NCBI RefSeq assembly: GCF_900324475.1
Contig: NZ_LT992502.1
Span: 2,480,001-2,544,000 of the forward strand
DNA length: 64,000 nt
Reading direction: 5' to 3'
Origin: Enterobacter bugandensis
GTDB taxonomy: Bacteria; Pseudomonadota; Gammaproteobacteria; Enterobacterales; Enterobacteriaceae
Positions 27,810 through 36,172 of this stretch are shown here, piece by piece (the first letter of the stretch is position 1; every line of letters starts with the position of its first letter). Under the pieces are notes generated by a model. That model did not search any database. It was not told the DNA's origin and saw only the letters and a list, made by a program, of their open reading frames with translations. A program made the translations under genes and the position numbers.

Positions 27810-27887
27810 TTATTTTTTCACGGGTTGAGGTTTTTTATCCCCTGATTCCGGGGCCTCACGCGGATCGTCTTTTTCTACACAGAGCAT
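27810..27887 (-). CDS. putative 25-aa small protein
   Basis: ATG at 27887 preceded by AGGAG with 5 bases of spacing. The product MLCVEKDDPREAPESGDKKP... is charged and proline-rich, ends PVKK, and is soluble. It is followed by a terminator on the same strand. No family recognised. The ribosome site plus terminator make a real short mRNA plausible. Confidence 0.5.
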   Translation of the reverse strand: MLCVEKDDPREAPESGDKKPQPVKK

Positions 27888-27955
27888 AATTTCTCCTGTT
27901 TTAGAAACCCACTTCCCACTATAGCCAGGCTGTTAAAAAAAAGGCCAGGCGGTAA

Positions 27956-28378
27956 TTAATCTTGATTGGTCTCTTTTTTGCGAAACGAGAGATAGCCAAA
28001 AACGCCGCTTTCGCCGTCGCTCGGATGGTTTACGCCATCCATCACCGTCACTTCAGGGAAATCAAACGGCGACACATTTTTAAAACAGGCCACATTGACA
28101 CCGTATTCATTTGGGTTAGAGCGACGCTGATGGAACGTGTAAATCCCGCAGACCGAGCAGAAGAAATGGCGCGCCGTCCCCGTGTTGAACCGGTACTCCG
28201 TCAGCTTATCCTCACCTCTGGTCACGGTGATACCCGACAGCGGTGCAGAGACCACAACCGCGCCCCGCATACGGCAAAAAGAGCAGCTGCAGCGCCGCGC
28301 GGTATTCAAGCCGTCAGTCAGTTCGACGGTAAAAGCCACCGCACCACAGTGGCACTGTGCATGACGAATGTCAGCCAT
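27956..28378 (-). CDS. GFA-family (CENP-V/GFA domain) protein
   Basis: 140 aa, beta-tent fold with zinc-ligand cysteines Cys9/Cys11 (CHCG), Cys30-Cys32-Cys35 (CSCSFC) and Cys74/Cys77 (CSVC). The family is named for glutathione-dependent formaldehyde-activating enzyme; most members have no proven activity, and spontaneous glutathione-formaldehyde adduct formation makes the name doubtful. Cytoplasmic. It lies 3 bp downstream of the small gene at 28382, so the two may be one operon. Confidence 0.85.
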   Translation of the reverse strand: MADIRHAQCHCGAVAFTVELTDGLNTARRCSCSFCRMRGAVVVSAPLSGITVTRGEDKLTEYRFNTGTARHFFCSVCGIYTFHQRRSNPNEYGVNVACFKNVSPFDFPEVTVMDGVNHPSDGESGVFGYLSFRKKETNQD

Positions 28379-28381
28379 TGG

Positions 28382-28579
28382 CTATACCCCTTTTCTTACC
28401 AGTTCGGCAGCTTTGAGAAAAACCTCATCTTCTACACCATCGCCTTTCTGCCTGCCCAGCCTGACAAGTTCGTTGACAATGCTGTCACGATCGATCGTTT
28501 TTTGCGATGAAACCAGCCCTATAACGGCGGCCCCAATCGCCAACCCCACTAATCCTGTTTGTTCGTCTTTGTTCTTCAT
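28382..28579 (-). CDS. hypothetical 65-aa protein with glycine-rich helix
   Basis: Short protein with a glycine-rich hydrophobic stretch (TGLVGLAIGAAVIGLVSSQ) followed by an amphipathic C-terminus. Single membrane-associated helix likely. The ATG at 28579 has AGGAG 7 bases upstream; the ATG two codons earlier sits too close to it. Function unknown. It lies between the VOC gene and the GFA gene on the same strand. Confidence 0.6.
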   Translation of the reverse strand: MKNKDEQTGLVGLAIGAAVIGLVSSQKTIDRDSIVNELVRLGRQKGDGVEDEVFLKAAELVRKGV

Positions 28580-28643
28580 ACTCATGCTCCTGATACAACA
28601 AACAAGCGTAGCAGGATTTTTCAGACCGTTTTCAGGCGTTTTA

Positions 28644-29072
28644 CTATTTCGCCTGGATCGCTGTTATTCCGACACGCTGGCCGTATGAGAGCTCTAAGGT
28701 ATTACCATCAGGATCGGCAAAAAAGACATAATAGCCGACGGGATCACCCAGATCTTCCGGCGCTTTCCTCAACACCCCTTCTTTAGCGGCCATCGCAGTT
28801 TTTCTGTCAATTTCTTCGCGCGTGGCGCAGGCAATCCCAAGGTGGCCAAAATGCCCCAGCGGCGTATCGGTCACGGTGTCCGCCTGCACCAGAACCAGCG
28901 CAAAAGGACGCGTATGGTCAGTTAGCCACGCCACTTTACGGGCAGTTGGAAGATCGGGCTCACGCGAATGGATGACGTCCATCCCGGCATATCGGCGATA
29001 GAAAGCAAGGCTCTTCTCCAGATCCCTGACCATAAACGCAACATGAGTGAATCCTACATCAATGTCTTTCAT
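28644..29072 (-). CDS. VOC (glyoxalase/bleomycin-resistance fold) protein, copy 1
   Basis: 142 aa, one VOC module pair: FTHVAFMVRDLEKSLAFYRR at the start, PLGHFGHLGIAC in the middle and FADPDGNTLELSYGQ at the end supply the usual His/Glu metal-site positions. Substrate unknown: glyoxalase-like, ring-cleaving or antibiotic-binding roles are all possible. The promoter just upstream carries a near-exact soxS-type SoxR operator, so induction by redox-cycling compounds is predicted. A diverged paralogue with the same promoter lies at 63497-63946, across the prophage. Confidence 0.88.
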   Translation of the reverse strand: MKDIDVGFTHVAFMVRDLEKSLAFYRRYAGMDVIHSREPDLPTARKVAWLTDHTRPFALVLVQADTVTDTPLGHFGHLGIACATREEIDRKTAMAAKEGVLRKAPEDLGDPVGYYVFFADPDGNTLELSYGQRVGITAIQAK

Positions 29073-29108
29073 TTTAAGATGTTACTCCTGTATCAACATG
29101 TCGTAGCC

Positions 29109-29140
29109 ATCTTAAAAGCTCAAGTTAACTTGAGGTCAAC
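29109..29140 (-). promoter_or_regulatory. SoxR-type promoter of VOC copy 1
   Basis: On the minus strand -35 TTGACC (29134-29139), a 19-bp spacer and -10 TAAGAT (29109-29114). The spacer contains the perfect 16-bp palindrome CTCAAGTTAACTTGAG (29119-29134), the core of the E. coli soxS SoxR site. An overlong 19-bp spacer with a dyad inside is the hallmark of MerR-family activation by DNA distortion. Confidence 0.85.
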
Positions 29141-29167
29141 GGTGAATTTGTGCGGTCCTGATGATGT

Positions 29168-29512
29168 TCATAAAAGAATAAAGGGACAGAAATGATAAAG
29201 CGCCGCCGTGGCTGAAATATTCACAACGATGCTCAGCAAAAACCAGGTTTTGAAGGGTTGCTTCTGCGTTTTATGGCGAAAGAGCTGTTGGCCCAATATG
29301 GCGCCTGGCCACCCTCCCACAGTACCAAACGTCAGTAAAGTGACCTCCGGTATCCTGCGCATCGCTTTTCGTGCCGCCGTTTTGTCGACACCATAAATCG
29401 CTATCGTCAGCATATTAATCAGCAGAAACCACATGGCAAAAGGATACGAGGAAAAAAAGCTGCCGATCGCAGCGAAGATCAGCAGAACAAAACAAAAGCG
29501 ATTTAATGTCAT
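29168..29512 (-). CDS. DUF1294 membrane protein
   Basis: 114 aa with three or four hydrophobic segments (RFCFVLLIFAAIGSFF, FAMWFLLINMLTIAIYGVDK, WFLLSIVVNISATAALYHF) and the family motif GVDKTAARKAMRRIPE...GGWPGAILGQQLFRHKTQK. Inner-membrane protein of unknown role; some relatives are fused to cold-shock domains, but not this one. The start may instead be the ATG at 29554, giving 128 aa. It is the last apparently intact host gene before the prophage scar. Confidence 0.8.
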   Translation of the reverse strand: MTLNRFCFVLLIFAAIGSFFSSYPFAMWFLLINMLTIAIYGVDKTAARKAMRRIPEVTLLTFGTVGGWPGAILGQQLFRHKTQKQPFKTWFLLSIVVNISATAALYHFCPFILL

Positions 29513-29590
29513 AGGGTCAGTCACGGAATATGTAAGCGTATGTCGGGAAAGCATTATACGCTATCTTACGCATTATCCGGTCAGGTGCTA

Positions 29591-29734
29591 TCAGCCCGCT
29601 TTTGCATGCGGCCTCAAAATGAATGACCTCTTCGACGCACCGAATTGCATTTTGTGAAGCTTCGCATACGCGCCATCATGAGCAAGCAGTACCTTATGGC
29701 TTCCGCGTTCAACGATAACGCCAGTTTGTTTTGG
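29591..29734 (-). pseudogene. C-terminal fragment of an ABC exporter
   Basis: The minus strand encodes QTGVIVERGSHKVLLAHDGA followed by YAKLHKMQF, a typical end of the nucleotide-binding domain of MsbA/MdlB-type exporters (D-loop and H-loop regions missing), then runs to a TGA at 29591-29593. Upstream of about 29734 the similarity stops at a poly-C tract, where an integrase fragment on the other strand begins. A recombination scar. Confidence 0.65.
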
Positions 29735-29744
29735 TCCCCCCCTC

Positions 29745-29963
29745 CCGGATGGCGAACAGAAAGCCGACTACGCTTTATTAGCTATTGCGCAGAGTGTAAA
29801 ACGTGCTGGCATTCGCCGCCGGAATCCGTACCATACGCGGCATACTTTTGCCTGCTGGCTATTATCTGCCGGCGCTAACCCGTCTTTCGCCGCTACTGGC
29901 TCCGAAGGTAGTAATAAATGCAAGAAAATCAATCAAATACAAAGAAAGAACAATACAACCTGA
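29745..29963 (+). pseudogene. phage tyrosine-integrase C-terminal fragment
   Basis: The plus strand reads DGEQKADYALLAIAQSVKRA then GIRRRNPYHTRHTFACWLLS and AGANPSF. HTRHTFA is the box II His-x-x-Arg region of tyrosine recombinases. After about 29889 the match is lost and the tyrosine nucleophile is absent, while the frame runs on to 29963. No N-terminal part is present. Remnant of an integrase, from this or an earlier prophage. Confidence 0.7.
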
Positions 29964-30287
29964 ATAAGCTACGCTGATTTTTCCAACCCATTGATATCAT
30001 TTATTTTATCATTTAATTCAATTAGTTATAGCATAATAGCTTCTCCCTAAAGCTACCCAGAACTACATTTTTAGTGCCCTTTTTTTGCCCCTATTTCGCA
30101 TTTTTGCCCCTAAATTTGCCCCCAAATAACCTTCTTTTGCGTAGCTCCTTCCAGTTTCGCAACACCCCCCTTTACGCTTACCAAGCTGATCAGCATAATC
30201 GCCACGAATCCGTTTGTAAGACTTAACCAGCGCGCTACTTTCTCTCCCTGCCCTATACTTCAGTCAAGGTCATGACTGGAGGTTTCT
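29964..30287. other. AT-rich gap between integrase remnant and YedK-like gene
   Basis: No convincing gene. It holds a three-unit TTTTGCCCC-type direct repeat at about 30079-30126 and the upstream region of the next gene. No LexA box was seen. A 67-codon minus-strand open frame crosses the repeat, but it has no clear start or family. Confidence 0.4.
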
Positions 30288-30959
30288 ATGTGTGGACGTT
30301 TTGCACAAGCCCAAACCCGTGAAGAATATCTGGCATACTTGGCCGATGAAGCCGATCGTGACATTGCGTTTGATCCGGAACCGATTGGTCGTTACAACGT
30401 GGCGCCAGGAACCAAAGTGCTGCTATTGAGCGAACGCGACGAACAACTGCACCTCGATCCGGTATTCTGGGGCTACGCGCCCGGGTGGTGGGATAAGCCG
30501 CCATTGATTAACGCGCGCGTCGAAACTGCGGCCACCAGTCGAATGTTTAAACCTTTGTGGCAGCATGGCCGGGCGATCTGCTTTGCGGATGGATGGTTCG
30601 AATGGAAGAAGGAAGGCGACAAGAAACAGCCGTATTTCATCCACCGTGCCGACGGCCAGCCAATATTCATGGCGGCGATCGGCAGCACGCCATTCGAGCG
30701 CGGCGATGAAGCGGAAGGCTTTCTGATAGTGACGTCTGCAGCCGACAAAGGCCTGGTCGACATTCACGACCGCAGGCCGCTGGTCCTGTCACCTGAAGCG
30801 GCGAGGGAGTGGATGCGGCAGGATGTAAGCGGCAAAGAAGCTGAGGAGATAGCGGCCGACGGAGCTGTGCCAGCCGACAAGTTTATCTGGCACGCCGTGA
30901 CACGCGCCGTGGGCAATGTAAAAAACCAGGGTCCGGAGCTAACTGAGGCATCACAATAG
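30288..30959 (+). CDS. SRAP/YedK-type abasic-site processing protein
   Basis: 223 aa, SOS response-associated peptidase (HMCES/YedK) family. The catalytic Cys2 (MCGRF), Asn37 (NVAPG), Glu105 (WFEW) and His160 (DIHDRRP) are all present, so it should form a covalent thiazolidine cross-link with abasic sites in single-stranded DNA. It is very close to E. coli YedK. Located at the left end of the prophage beside umuDC, it looks like phage-carried SOS cargo. GGAGG lies before the ATG. Confidence 0.9.
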   Translation: MCGRFAQAQTREEYLAYLADEADRDIAFDPEPIGRYNVAPGTKVLLLSERDEQLHLDPVFWGYAPGWWDKPPLINARVETAATSRMFKPLWQHGRAICFADGWFEWKKEGDKKQPYFIHRADGQPIFMAAIGSTPFERGDEAEGFLIVTSAADKGLVDIHDRRPLVLSPEAAREWMRQDVSGKEAEEIAADGAVPADKFIWHAVTRAVGNVKNQGPELTEASQ

Positions 30960-31027
30960 TAAGGTCAAAAGAGACCTGTCACGTCCGAAATGAGCGAGGT
31001 GCGGACGTCTCATCCCAGGAAGAAAGT

Positions 31028-31052
31028 AAAAAAAACCGCCTCACGGCGGCTT
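31028..31052 (-). terminator. terminator after the LysE-family gene
   Basis: On the minus strand GCCGCCGTGAGGCGG followed by eight T, 11 bp after the lysE-like stop codon. Confidence 0.85.
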
Positions 31053-31062
31053 AAGTGTCCAG

Positions 31063-31707
31063 TCAGGAAGTTGCGCTTGCGAGTCTTGCGGCAAATCCAA
31101 TGAAGAACATCCCTACCAGCGCGTTTCCGATTGCAGAAAGACGTCGGTTGCCTTTAAGACGGCTAAGCAGATAAGAGCCGCAGAAAACGAGAAAGCCGAA
31201 ATAAACGAGAGTAATTGCGAACATTACTGCTGCCAGAATGATAAAAGCCATCCAGGAGTGTTCAGCCTGAACATTAATGAACTGGGCGAAGAAGGATATA
31301 TAGAACAGCAGCGTCTTTGGATTCAATAGCGTAACCAGCATTCCGCGTCCGATGATCCCCCCGGTATCAGATGAAGATTTCTTTTCCTCACTCGTTTCGA
31401 CAGCCGGCTTAAAGATAGCGCGTATTGTCTGGACACCGAGATAGAAAAGATAAGCAGCGCCTGCGTACTTGATGGCGTTAAATAAGGCAGGGGTTGAGCT
31501 TATGACCGCCGCCAGCCCACACCATGCCAGAAGAACCAGAATAACGTCGCTAAGCAGAATGGAAAATATTGCAGCAAAGCCCCGCTTGATGCCGCTGGTA
31601 ATGCTCGTTTTAATCACGAACATGGTTTCAGGGCCTGGCACAAGGACTATCAGCGTCGCACCAAGCAGGTACGTCCAGAAATTCACGACACCAAAATCAG
31701 CAAACAT
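31063..31707 (-). CDS. LysE/RhtB-family amino-acid exporter
   Basis: 214 aa, about six membrane helices. The family motif GPETMFVIKTSITSGIKRGF follows the first helix, and TLLNPKTLLFYISFFAQF is present. It exports amino acids or similar metabolites; substrate unknown. The ATG at 31707 has GGAG 5 bases upstream. It stands alone with its own terminator between umuC and the YedK-like gene, so it behaves as accessory cargo at the prophage end. Confidence 0.85.
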   Translation of the reverse strand: MFADFGVVNFWTYLLGATLIVLVPGPETMFVIKTSITSGIKRGFAAIFSILLSDVILVLLAWCGLAAVISSTPALFNAIKYAGAAYLFYLGVQTIRAIFKPAVETSEEKKSSSDTGGIIGRGMLVTLLNPKTLLFYISFFAQFINVQAEHSWMAFIILAAVMFAITLVYFGFLVFCGSYLLSRLKGNRRLSAIGNALVGMFFIGFAARLASATS

Positions 31708-31840
31708 TTTCACTCCAGTTCTCTCGTTTTCAACGAGGCTATTCTAATGGAACCAGCGAAGATGAAAACACATCACGGCTACTTTCTTGTTAAGCCAATG
31801 TCTGCTGTTGGCACAGAGCGGACCAAGACATCAGGAAAAT

Positions 31841-33109
31841 TTATCGGACTCTAAGCAGATCTGAGTATCTCGTCGTATACCGCGGCGAAAGCATTTCTCG
31901 CTTCATCTGCCACTGCTGTTGTATGCCCTGCCCGGCAAAGTAGAGCGTGCCTTTTCCATCTTTAGCGTTCAGGTGATCGAGCACTTCCATCAACCTTTCG
32001 CTACCTGCCCGCGGTGCGTTTTCGTCGAACAAGTTTAGCTGTGCCACGCCCTGGCTGAAGAAATCACCCAGCATAATGCCGGCTTTCTGGTACCGGTGAC
32101 CATCCTTCCAGATTTTGTCGAGACATTTTACGGCCGCATTGATGATGTCGCGGCTGTCTTGAGTTGGTGTCAGTAATTTTATCGACGAACTGTTGCCGTA
32201 ATATGGCTCGTTCAGTGCAAACGGCGACGTCTTAACGAAAGCAGAAATAAAACGGCAATACTGGTGCTCGCCGCGTAGTTTTTCAGCCCCACGCGCTGCG
32301 TAGCTGCAGATAGCCTGCCTCATTTCTTCATAGTCAGTGATACGGCTACCGAAAGATCGTGAACAGACGATTTCCTGTTTTGCGGGCGCGAACTCCTCCA
32401 GATCGAGACATGGCTCGCCGCGCAACTCCCGGACCGTTCGCTCGAGTACCACGTTAAAATGTTTACGGATAATCCATGTGCTTTGTTCTGAGAGATCCAG
32501 AGCCGTTTTGATGCCCATGGCGTTCAGCTTCTTACTGATGCGCCTGCCGACGCCCCAGACGTCCTCCACCGGAACCAGAGCAAGCAGTCGGCGCTGGCGA
32601 TCGAGATTGGATATGTCCACTACCCCACCCGTTTGCCGCTGCCATTTTTTGGCGGCATGGTTTGCGAGCTTAGCGAGGGTTTTGGTCTGCGCGATGCCGA
32701 CCCCAACTGTCAGGTGCGTACGCTTTAGAACCGTAGAACGGATTTCTTTGCCGAAGTCAGTCAGGTCCCGGCAGTTGCGAACACCAGTCAGATCGCAAAA
32801 GGCCTCGTCAATGCTGTAAATTTCTACTCTGGGGCTCATTTCTTCGAGCGTCGTCATTACACGGTTCGACATGTCCGCATAAAGCTCGTAGTTACTGCTG
32901 AAGCAAACAACGCCAGCACGCCGGAAAAGCTCTCTTTGTTTGAAGAAAGGCTCTCCCATGGTAATTCCAGCGGCCTTGGCCTCGGCGCTGCGCGCGATTA
33001 CGCAGCCGTCATTATTCGAGAGAACAACTACTGGCCGCCCTCTCAAATCGGGCCGAAACACCGTCTCGCATGATGCGTAGAACGAATTCACATCACAGAG
33101 CGCAAACAT
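31841..33109 (-). CDS. umuC: UmuC-type Y-family DNA polymerase V catalytic subunit
   Basis: 422 aa. Catalytic acidic residues Asp6 ([11 protein letters not shown]) and Asp101-Glu102 ([10 protein letters not shown]), with the expected finger and little-finger regions and a C-terminal UmuC tail. With cleaved UmuD it forms translesion polymerase V. It starts two bases after the umuD stop on the same strand, under umuD's LexA box. Full length compared with E. coli UmuC. Confidence 0.93.
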   Translation of the reverse strand: MFALCDVNSFYASCETVFRPDLRGRPVVVLSNNDGCVIARSAEAKAAGITMGEPFFKQRELFRRAGVVCFSSNYELYADMSNRVMTTLEEMSPRVEIYSIDEAFCDLTGVRNCRDLTDFGKEIRSTVLKRTHLTVGVGIAQTKTLAKLANHAAKKWQRQTGGVVDISNLDRQRRLLALVPVEDVWGVGRRISKKLNAMGIKTALDLSEQSTWIIRKHFNVVLERTVRELRGEPCLDLEEFAPAKQEIVCSRSFGSRITDYEEMRQAICSYAARGAEKLRGEHQYCRFISAFVKTSPFALNEPYYGNSSSIKLLTPTQDSRDIINAAVKCLDKIWKDGHRYQKAGIMLGDFFSQGVAQLNLFDENAPRAGSERLMEVLDHLNAKDGKGTLYFAGQGIQQQWQMKREMLSPRYTTRYSDLLRVR

Positions 33110-33111
33110 AC

Positions 33112-33531
33112 TCAGCTCGCCGATTTAACAATGAAAGTCACGACGCCGAATACGTCGAGCGTGTCCTCACTCCCGACAATAATTGGCGAGTATGCGCTGT
33201 TCATCGGTATGAGTTGGACGGTTGGACGAAGCTGCAGACGTTTAACAGTGAACTCCCCTTCTACTGCGGCAATGACAATGTCACCATGCTCAGCAGTCCT
33301 GGAGCTGTCCACCACCAGCAGATCACCGTCGCTTATCCCGGCTTCGATCATTGAATCACCCGCGGCTTTGACGAAATATGTAGAGCTCGGATGAGCGACA
33401 AGTAACTCATTGAGATCGATACGCTGTTCAACATAATCAGCTGCGGGGCTTGGGAAACCACATTGTACTAAGTCACTGAAAAGCGGAAGAGCGATAATTT
33501 CTCGCAGTTCTGTTGGCCTGATGAATTCCAT
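33112..33531 (-). CDS. umuD: UmuD-type protein, self-cleaving Pol V subunit
   Basis: 139 aa, the same length as E. coli UmuD. Cleavage site Cys24-Gly25, catalytic Ser60 (AGDSM) and Lys97 (FTVKRL) are all present. RecA-stimulated self-cleavage gives UmuD'. The ATG at 33531 is chosen because the LexA box at 33547-33566 lies just before it; the longer frame would run through the operator. Confidence 0.93.
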   Translation of the reverse strand: MEFIRPTELREIIALPLFSDLVQCGFPSPAADYVEQRIDLNELLVAHPSSTYFVKAAGDSMIEAGISDGDLLVVDSSRTAEHGDIVIAAVEGEFTVKRLQLRPTVQLIPMNSAYSPIIVGSEDTLDVFGVVTFIVKSAS

Positions 33532-33546
33532 TGCACACACCTCAAA

Positions 33547-33566
33547 TACTGTTTTTATATACAGTA
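33547..33566. promoter_or_regulatory. LexA box of umuDC
   Basis: TACTGTTTTTATATACAGTA fits CTG-N10-CAG with the favoured TACTG/CAGTA ends. It lies 15 bp upstream of the umuD start. Confidence 0.9.
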
Positions 33567-33768
33567 GTTTTATTTGTAAGTGTCCGCAAGATACAGGCAC
33601 TATCGTCACTGCTTAAAGCTTCGCCGTTTCGTTTCTAAGTTTCTATGTCGCTTCGAATTATGAGTTTTGTAAATTTTATGGCAGTAACTCTTAATGAGCA
33701 GATTTAAGCCGCCGCAAATTCTTGCATGCGATGTCCGGCGTTTTACTTATTAGATGCCTGAGTAATGT

Positions 33769-35088
33769 TTACAAACCTGACTGGCTAGGCTTAGTGGCTT
33801 CTTTGACCACGTTGATTACATCACGTGCTTTTTCCGGATCGATAAGTACCAGTTCCACCAGGGTAAAAAGTTCTTTGATTGCTTCGGTGTGGTATGCTGC
33901 AGACACGCCTGATGTGTCGAGAAATTTGAAATTCTCAATCACAGTGCCATCACTGAATTCACGATCTCCATATGTCTTAACGGCATCCGGACACCAATTT
34001 TCTACATCCTGGGCAATAAGTCCTACACCCCGACCACCATCCTGAACGTCATACGTGACACCCCGCATGGATAGTACGGCGGCGAGTGGGGTCGACACCG
34101 GCTTTATATTGGACTTGTGGCGCTCGTCAGAACCATTAACCCAGGCCCCCTGAGAAGTGGCGGAACCATCATAATTGAAGCTCCATCGTTTATCCCCTGT
34201 ACCATAAGATGCACCGTTATAGTAAATCGAATACGTCAGCGTGTTAGTTCCTGAACCACGGGTAATCCCTGTAATCCAGCCATCGGTATACCAGTTATAC
34301 TGGAATGCACCTACATATCCCGTCGCGCCTGTATCACCATCTCCAGATACCACCAGTATATTATTGTTTTTGCCCGCCCCCTGCTGCACTCTTCCTCTTA
34401 ACGCTAGTCCTTTTGCTAAATCAACATCAAGACCACCATTTGCAACAATAACCGAGTTACCGTCTGCCACAAGCGGTGCACTTACCAAATCCAGTTGTCC
34501 TGTAAGTTTCCCGCCAGTTTTTTGAAGGGCACCAGTGATGCGAGAATCATCGCCAGCAGCTACGGTACCAGTTACCGTCCCAACACTCCTGGTGGCGCTG
34601 TTTCCCAAACCGAGGTTTGTGCGAGCGTCTGCATCATTCGTTGCGCCGGTTCCGCCGTCTGCGACAGCAAGCGCACCGTTGCTCCCTTTCTGTGCCAGTT
34701 TACCGATGCCAGGGATGGTTACGGAGGTGCCGTTGATGGTTACAGTGATGCTCTGATTGGCTGAGGTTGTGGCGAACGTCTCCCACGCGCCAATATTCTC
34801 GTCATACTCTTTGATGAGCTGCGACATTGCCTGTGCCAGTCCGTCGACAGAGATATTGTCGGACACCAGGATTCCATACTTCTGGCCACTAAGTGCCGGA
34901 GCGGCGGCAGGTGTAACCGTCATCGAGGTGGAACTGTCCACGGATGAAATCTGGAACATCTGAACCGGGTTAGACATGACGATAATCGTCTGGCCAGCGC
35001 GAACCTGGCTGGCCGGTGCCGTCCAGTTCGTGCCCGTGCCGGTGGCGGTGTTTCCGTTAATGGCGATGGTGCCAGTGTTATAAAGCAT
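33769..35088 (-). CDS. phage tail fibre with S74 intramolecular chaperone
   Basis: 439 aa. The N-terminus (MLYNTGTIAINGNTATGTGT) attaches to the tail; the middle has repeat-like GGTGATNDADARTNLGLG segments; the C-terminal 110 residues form a peptidase S74/CIMCD domain starting at SDERHKSNIKP, where Ser and Lys form the self-cleavage dyad. The chaperone trims itself off after trimer folding. The ATG at 35088 has GGAG 5 bases upstream; the longer frame would start inside a terminator. Confidence 0.85.
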   Translation of the reverse strand: MLYNTGTIAINGNTATGTGTNWTAPASQVRAGQTIIVMSNPVQMFQISSVDSSTSMTVTPAAAPALSGQKYGILVSDNISVDGLAQAMSQLIKEYDENIGAWETFATTSANQSITVTINGTSVTIPGIGKLAQKGSNGALAVADGGTGATNDADARTNLGLGNSATRSVGTVTGTVAAGDDSRITGALQKTGGKLTGQLDLVSAPLVADGNSVIVANGGLDVDLAKGLALRGRVQQGAGKNNNILVVSGDGDTGATGYVGAFQYNWYTDGWITGITRGSGTNTLTYSIYYNGASYGTGDKRWSFNYDGSATSQGAWVNGSDERHKSNIKPVSTPLAAVLSMRGVTYDVQDGGRGVGLIAQDVENWCPDAVKTYGDREFSDGTVIENFKFLDTSGVSAAYHTEAIKELFTLVELVLIDPEKARDVINVVKEATKPSQSGL

Positions 35089-35104
35089 ATTTTCTCCAGG
35101 CAAT

Positions 35105-35128
35105 AAAAAACCCCGCCGAGGCGAGGTT
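35105..35128 (-). terminator. terminator between Cor-like gene and tail fibre
   Basis: On the minus strand AACCTCGCCTCGGCGGGGTT followed by a T-tract (six T), just after the Cor-like lipoprotein gene. It closes that cassette before the tail-fibre gene. Confidence 0.8.
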
Positions 35129-35146
35129 TGCATTCAAAGTCGTGAG

Positions 35147-35380
35147 TTATTTACATGTCGTGCTTGTGAATGTGTTCGCACTTACCCAACGCCAGTTGAA
35201 GGGATATCCGGCCCGGTATTGAGTCTGGTTGTTTTGTTTTCGAACGCCGTAAATCATAACGGTATTCTCATGGTCACCCATATATGCCGTGCCGCTGCAA
35301 ATAGGTTCCTGTTTCTCAAGTACACCAGCACAACCAGACAGCATTAAAGCGATCGCCATGCTGATAATTAGCCTTTTCAT
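35147..35380 (-). CDS. Cor-like superinfection-exclusion lipoprotein
   Basis: 77 aa, lipobox LMLSGC (Cys17), then ICSGTAYMG, IYGVRKQNNQTQYRAG and YPFNWRWVSANTF near the C-terminus. Size, lipid anchor, position between gpJ-region genes and tail fibre, and these motifs recall the Cor lipoproteins of phi80 and N15, which block the FhuA receptor from the periplasmic side and so exclude related phages. The assignment is from memory of the family and needs a search. It has a terminator of its own, as morons do. Confidence 0.6.
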   Translation of the reverse strand: MKRLIISMAIALMLSGCAGVLEKQEPICSGTAYMGDHENTVMIYGVRKQNNQTQYRAGYPFNWRWVSANTFTSTTCK

Positions 35381-35491
35381 TTTGAAAGTATCCAGAGGAA
35401 TTCAGTAGGTTCGAAGATATCAATACAAAATCGATGGGTATAATTGATTATGTAGATCAATTATTTGTTATTGATCGCTCAAAACGATCAA

Positions 35492-36172
35492 TCAGTCATA
35501 GGCTGCGGTGTTGATGGCCGTCAATGCTATTCCTGTGGTTGTCCCTCCCGCTGCAGAACCAGTAGCTGTTGTCGAAGGCGCGGCATTTATCCTGGTCGAC
35601 GAACCGTTAAAGCGGCAGCCTGCATAGGCTGTTATATTCACGATTGTTGGAGGCCTGGTATTGTTGTTCTGTACGATTTGTGAGCCCAGAATTGCAGGTG
35701 CTACCGCATAACTACCCTGCAACGTAACATCAATGTTAATCCCTCCCGTTGAGGCTCCTGGTGTTCCGACAGTAACGAGGTCAGTAAGCACGCGGCTTTC
35801 GTTTGTCAGTACCAGCTTTCCAGCTTCATCCCAGACAGCAAATCCCCAGTCGGGCAACGTTTGTGGAAAGATGGCAAAGATGTACGCCGTCAGAGTGTGT
35901 GACTGACCATAAGCGTTGCTTGAACCAACAAGAATGTTTCCTCCTGACCGGGTTGCCCCGACTGTAGTGGGCTGGGCTGTATTACTCGTTTTGCAAAAAA
36001 CCATCGCCGGATAAGAAGCATCCAGAGCTACCGTCGCAGAAGCACCGTGGTATGCCCCATTTGCCACTGAGTTAACCACTACCTTTCTGTACAGACAAAA
36101 CGGCGTTGACTGAGGAGTAATAAACGGATTTCCGCTTTCCAGCGCAATCAGTGCACCATAATCTGCCATCAT
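35492..36172 (-). CDS. phage tail protein of unknown function (DUF6453-like)
   Basis: 226 aa, rich in Ala, Thr, Ser and Gly, with beta-strand-like composition (GATRSGGNILVGSSNAYGQS) and no signal or helix. It starts within the stop codon of the 100-aa gene before it (ATGA overlap) and lies downstream of gpJ, a place used for fibre-like or receptor-contact proteins. I recall DUF6453 proteins here in related phages, but the match is uncertain. Confidence 0.6.
   Translation of the reverse strand: MMADYGALIALESGNPFITPQSTPFCLYRKVVVNSVANGAYHGASATVALDASYPAMVFCKTSNTAQPTTVGATRSGGNILVGSSNAYGQSHTLTAYIFAIFPQTLPDWGFAVWDEAGKLVLTNESRVLTDLVTVGTPGASTGGINIDVTLQGSYAVAPAILGSQIVQNNNTRPPTIVNITAYAGCRFNGSSTRINAAPSTTATGSAAGGTTTGIALTAINTAAYD

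Noticed and set aside
30020..30287. Minus-strand frame of about 67 codons across the TTTTGCCCC repeats, considered as an integrase or regulator end
   Set aside because: No start codon or recognisable motif, and the repeats explain its odd composition.
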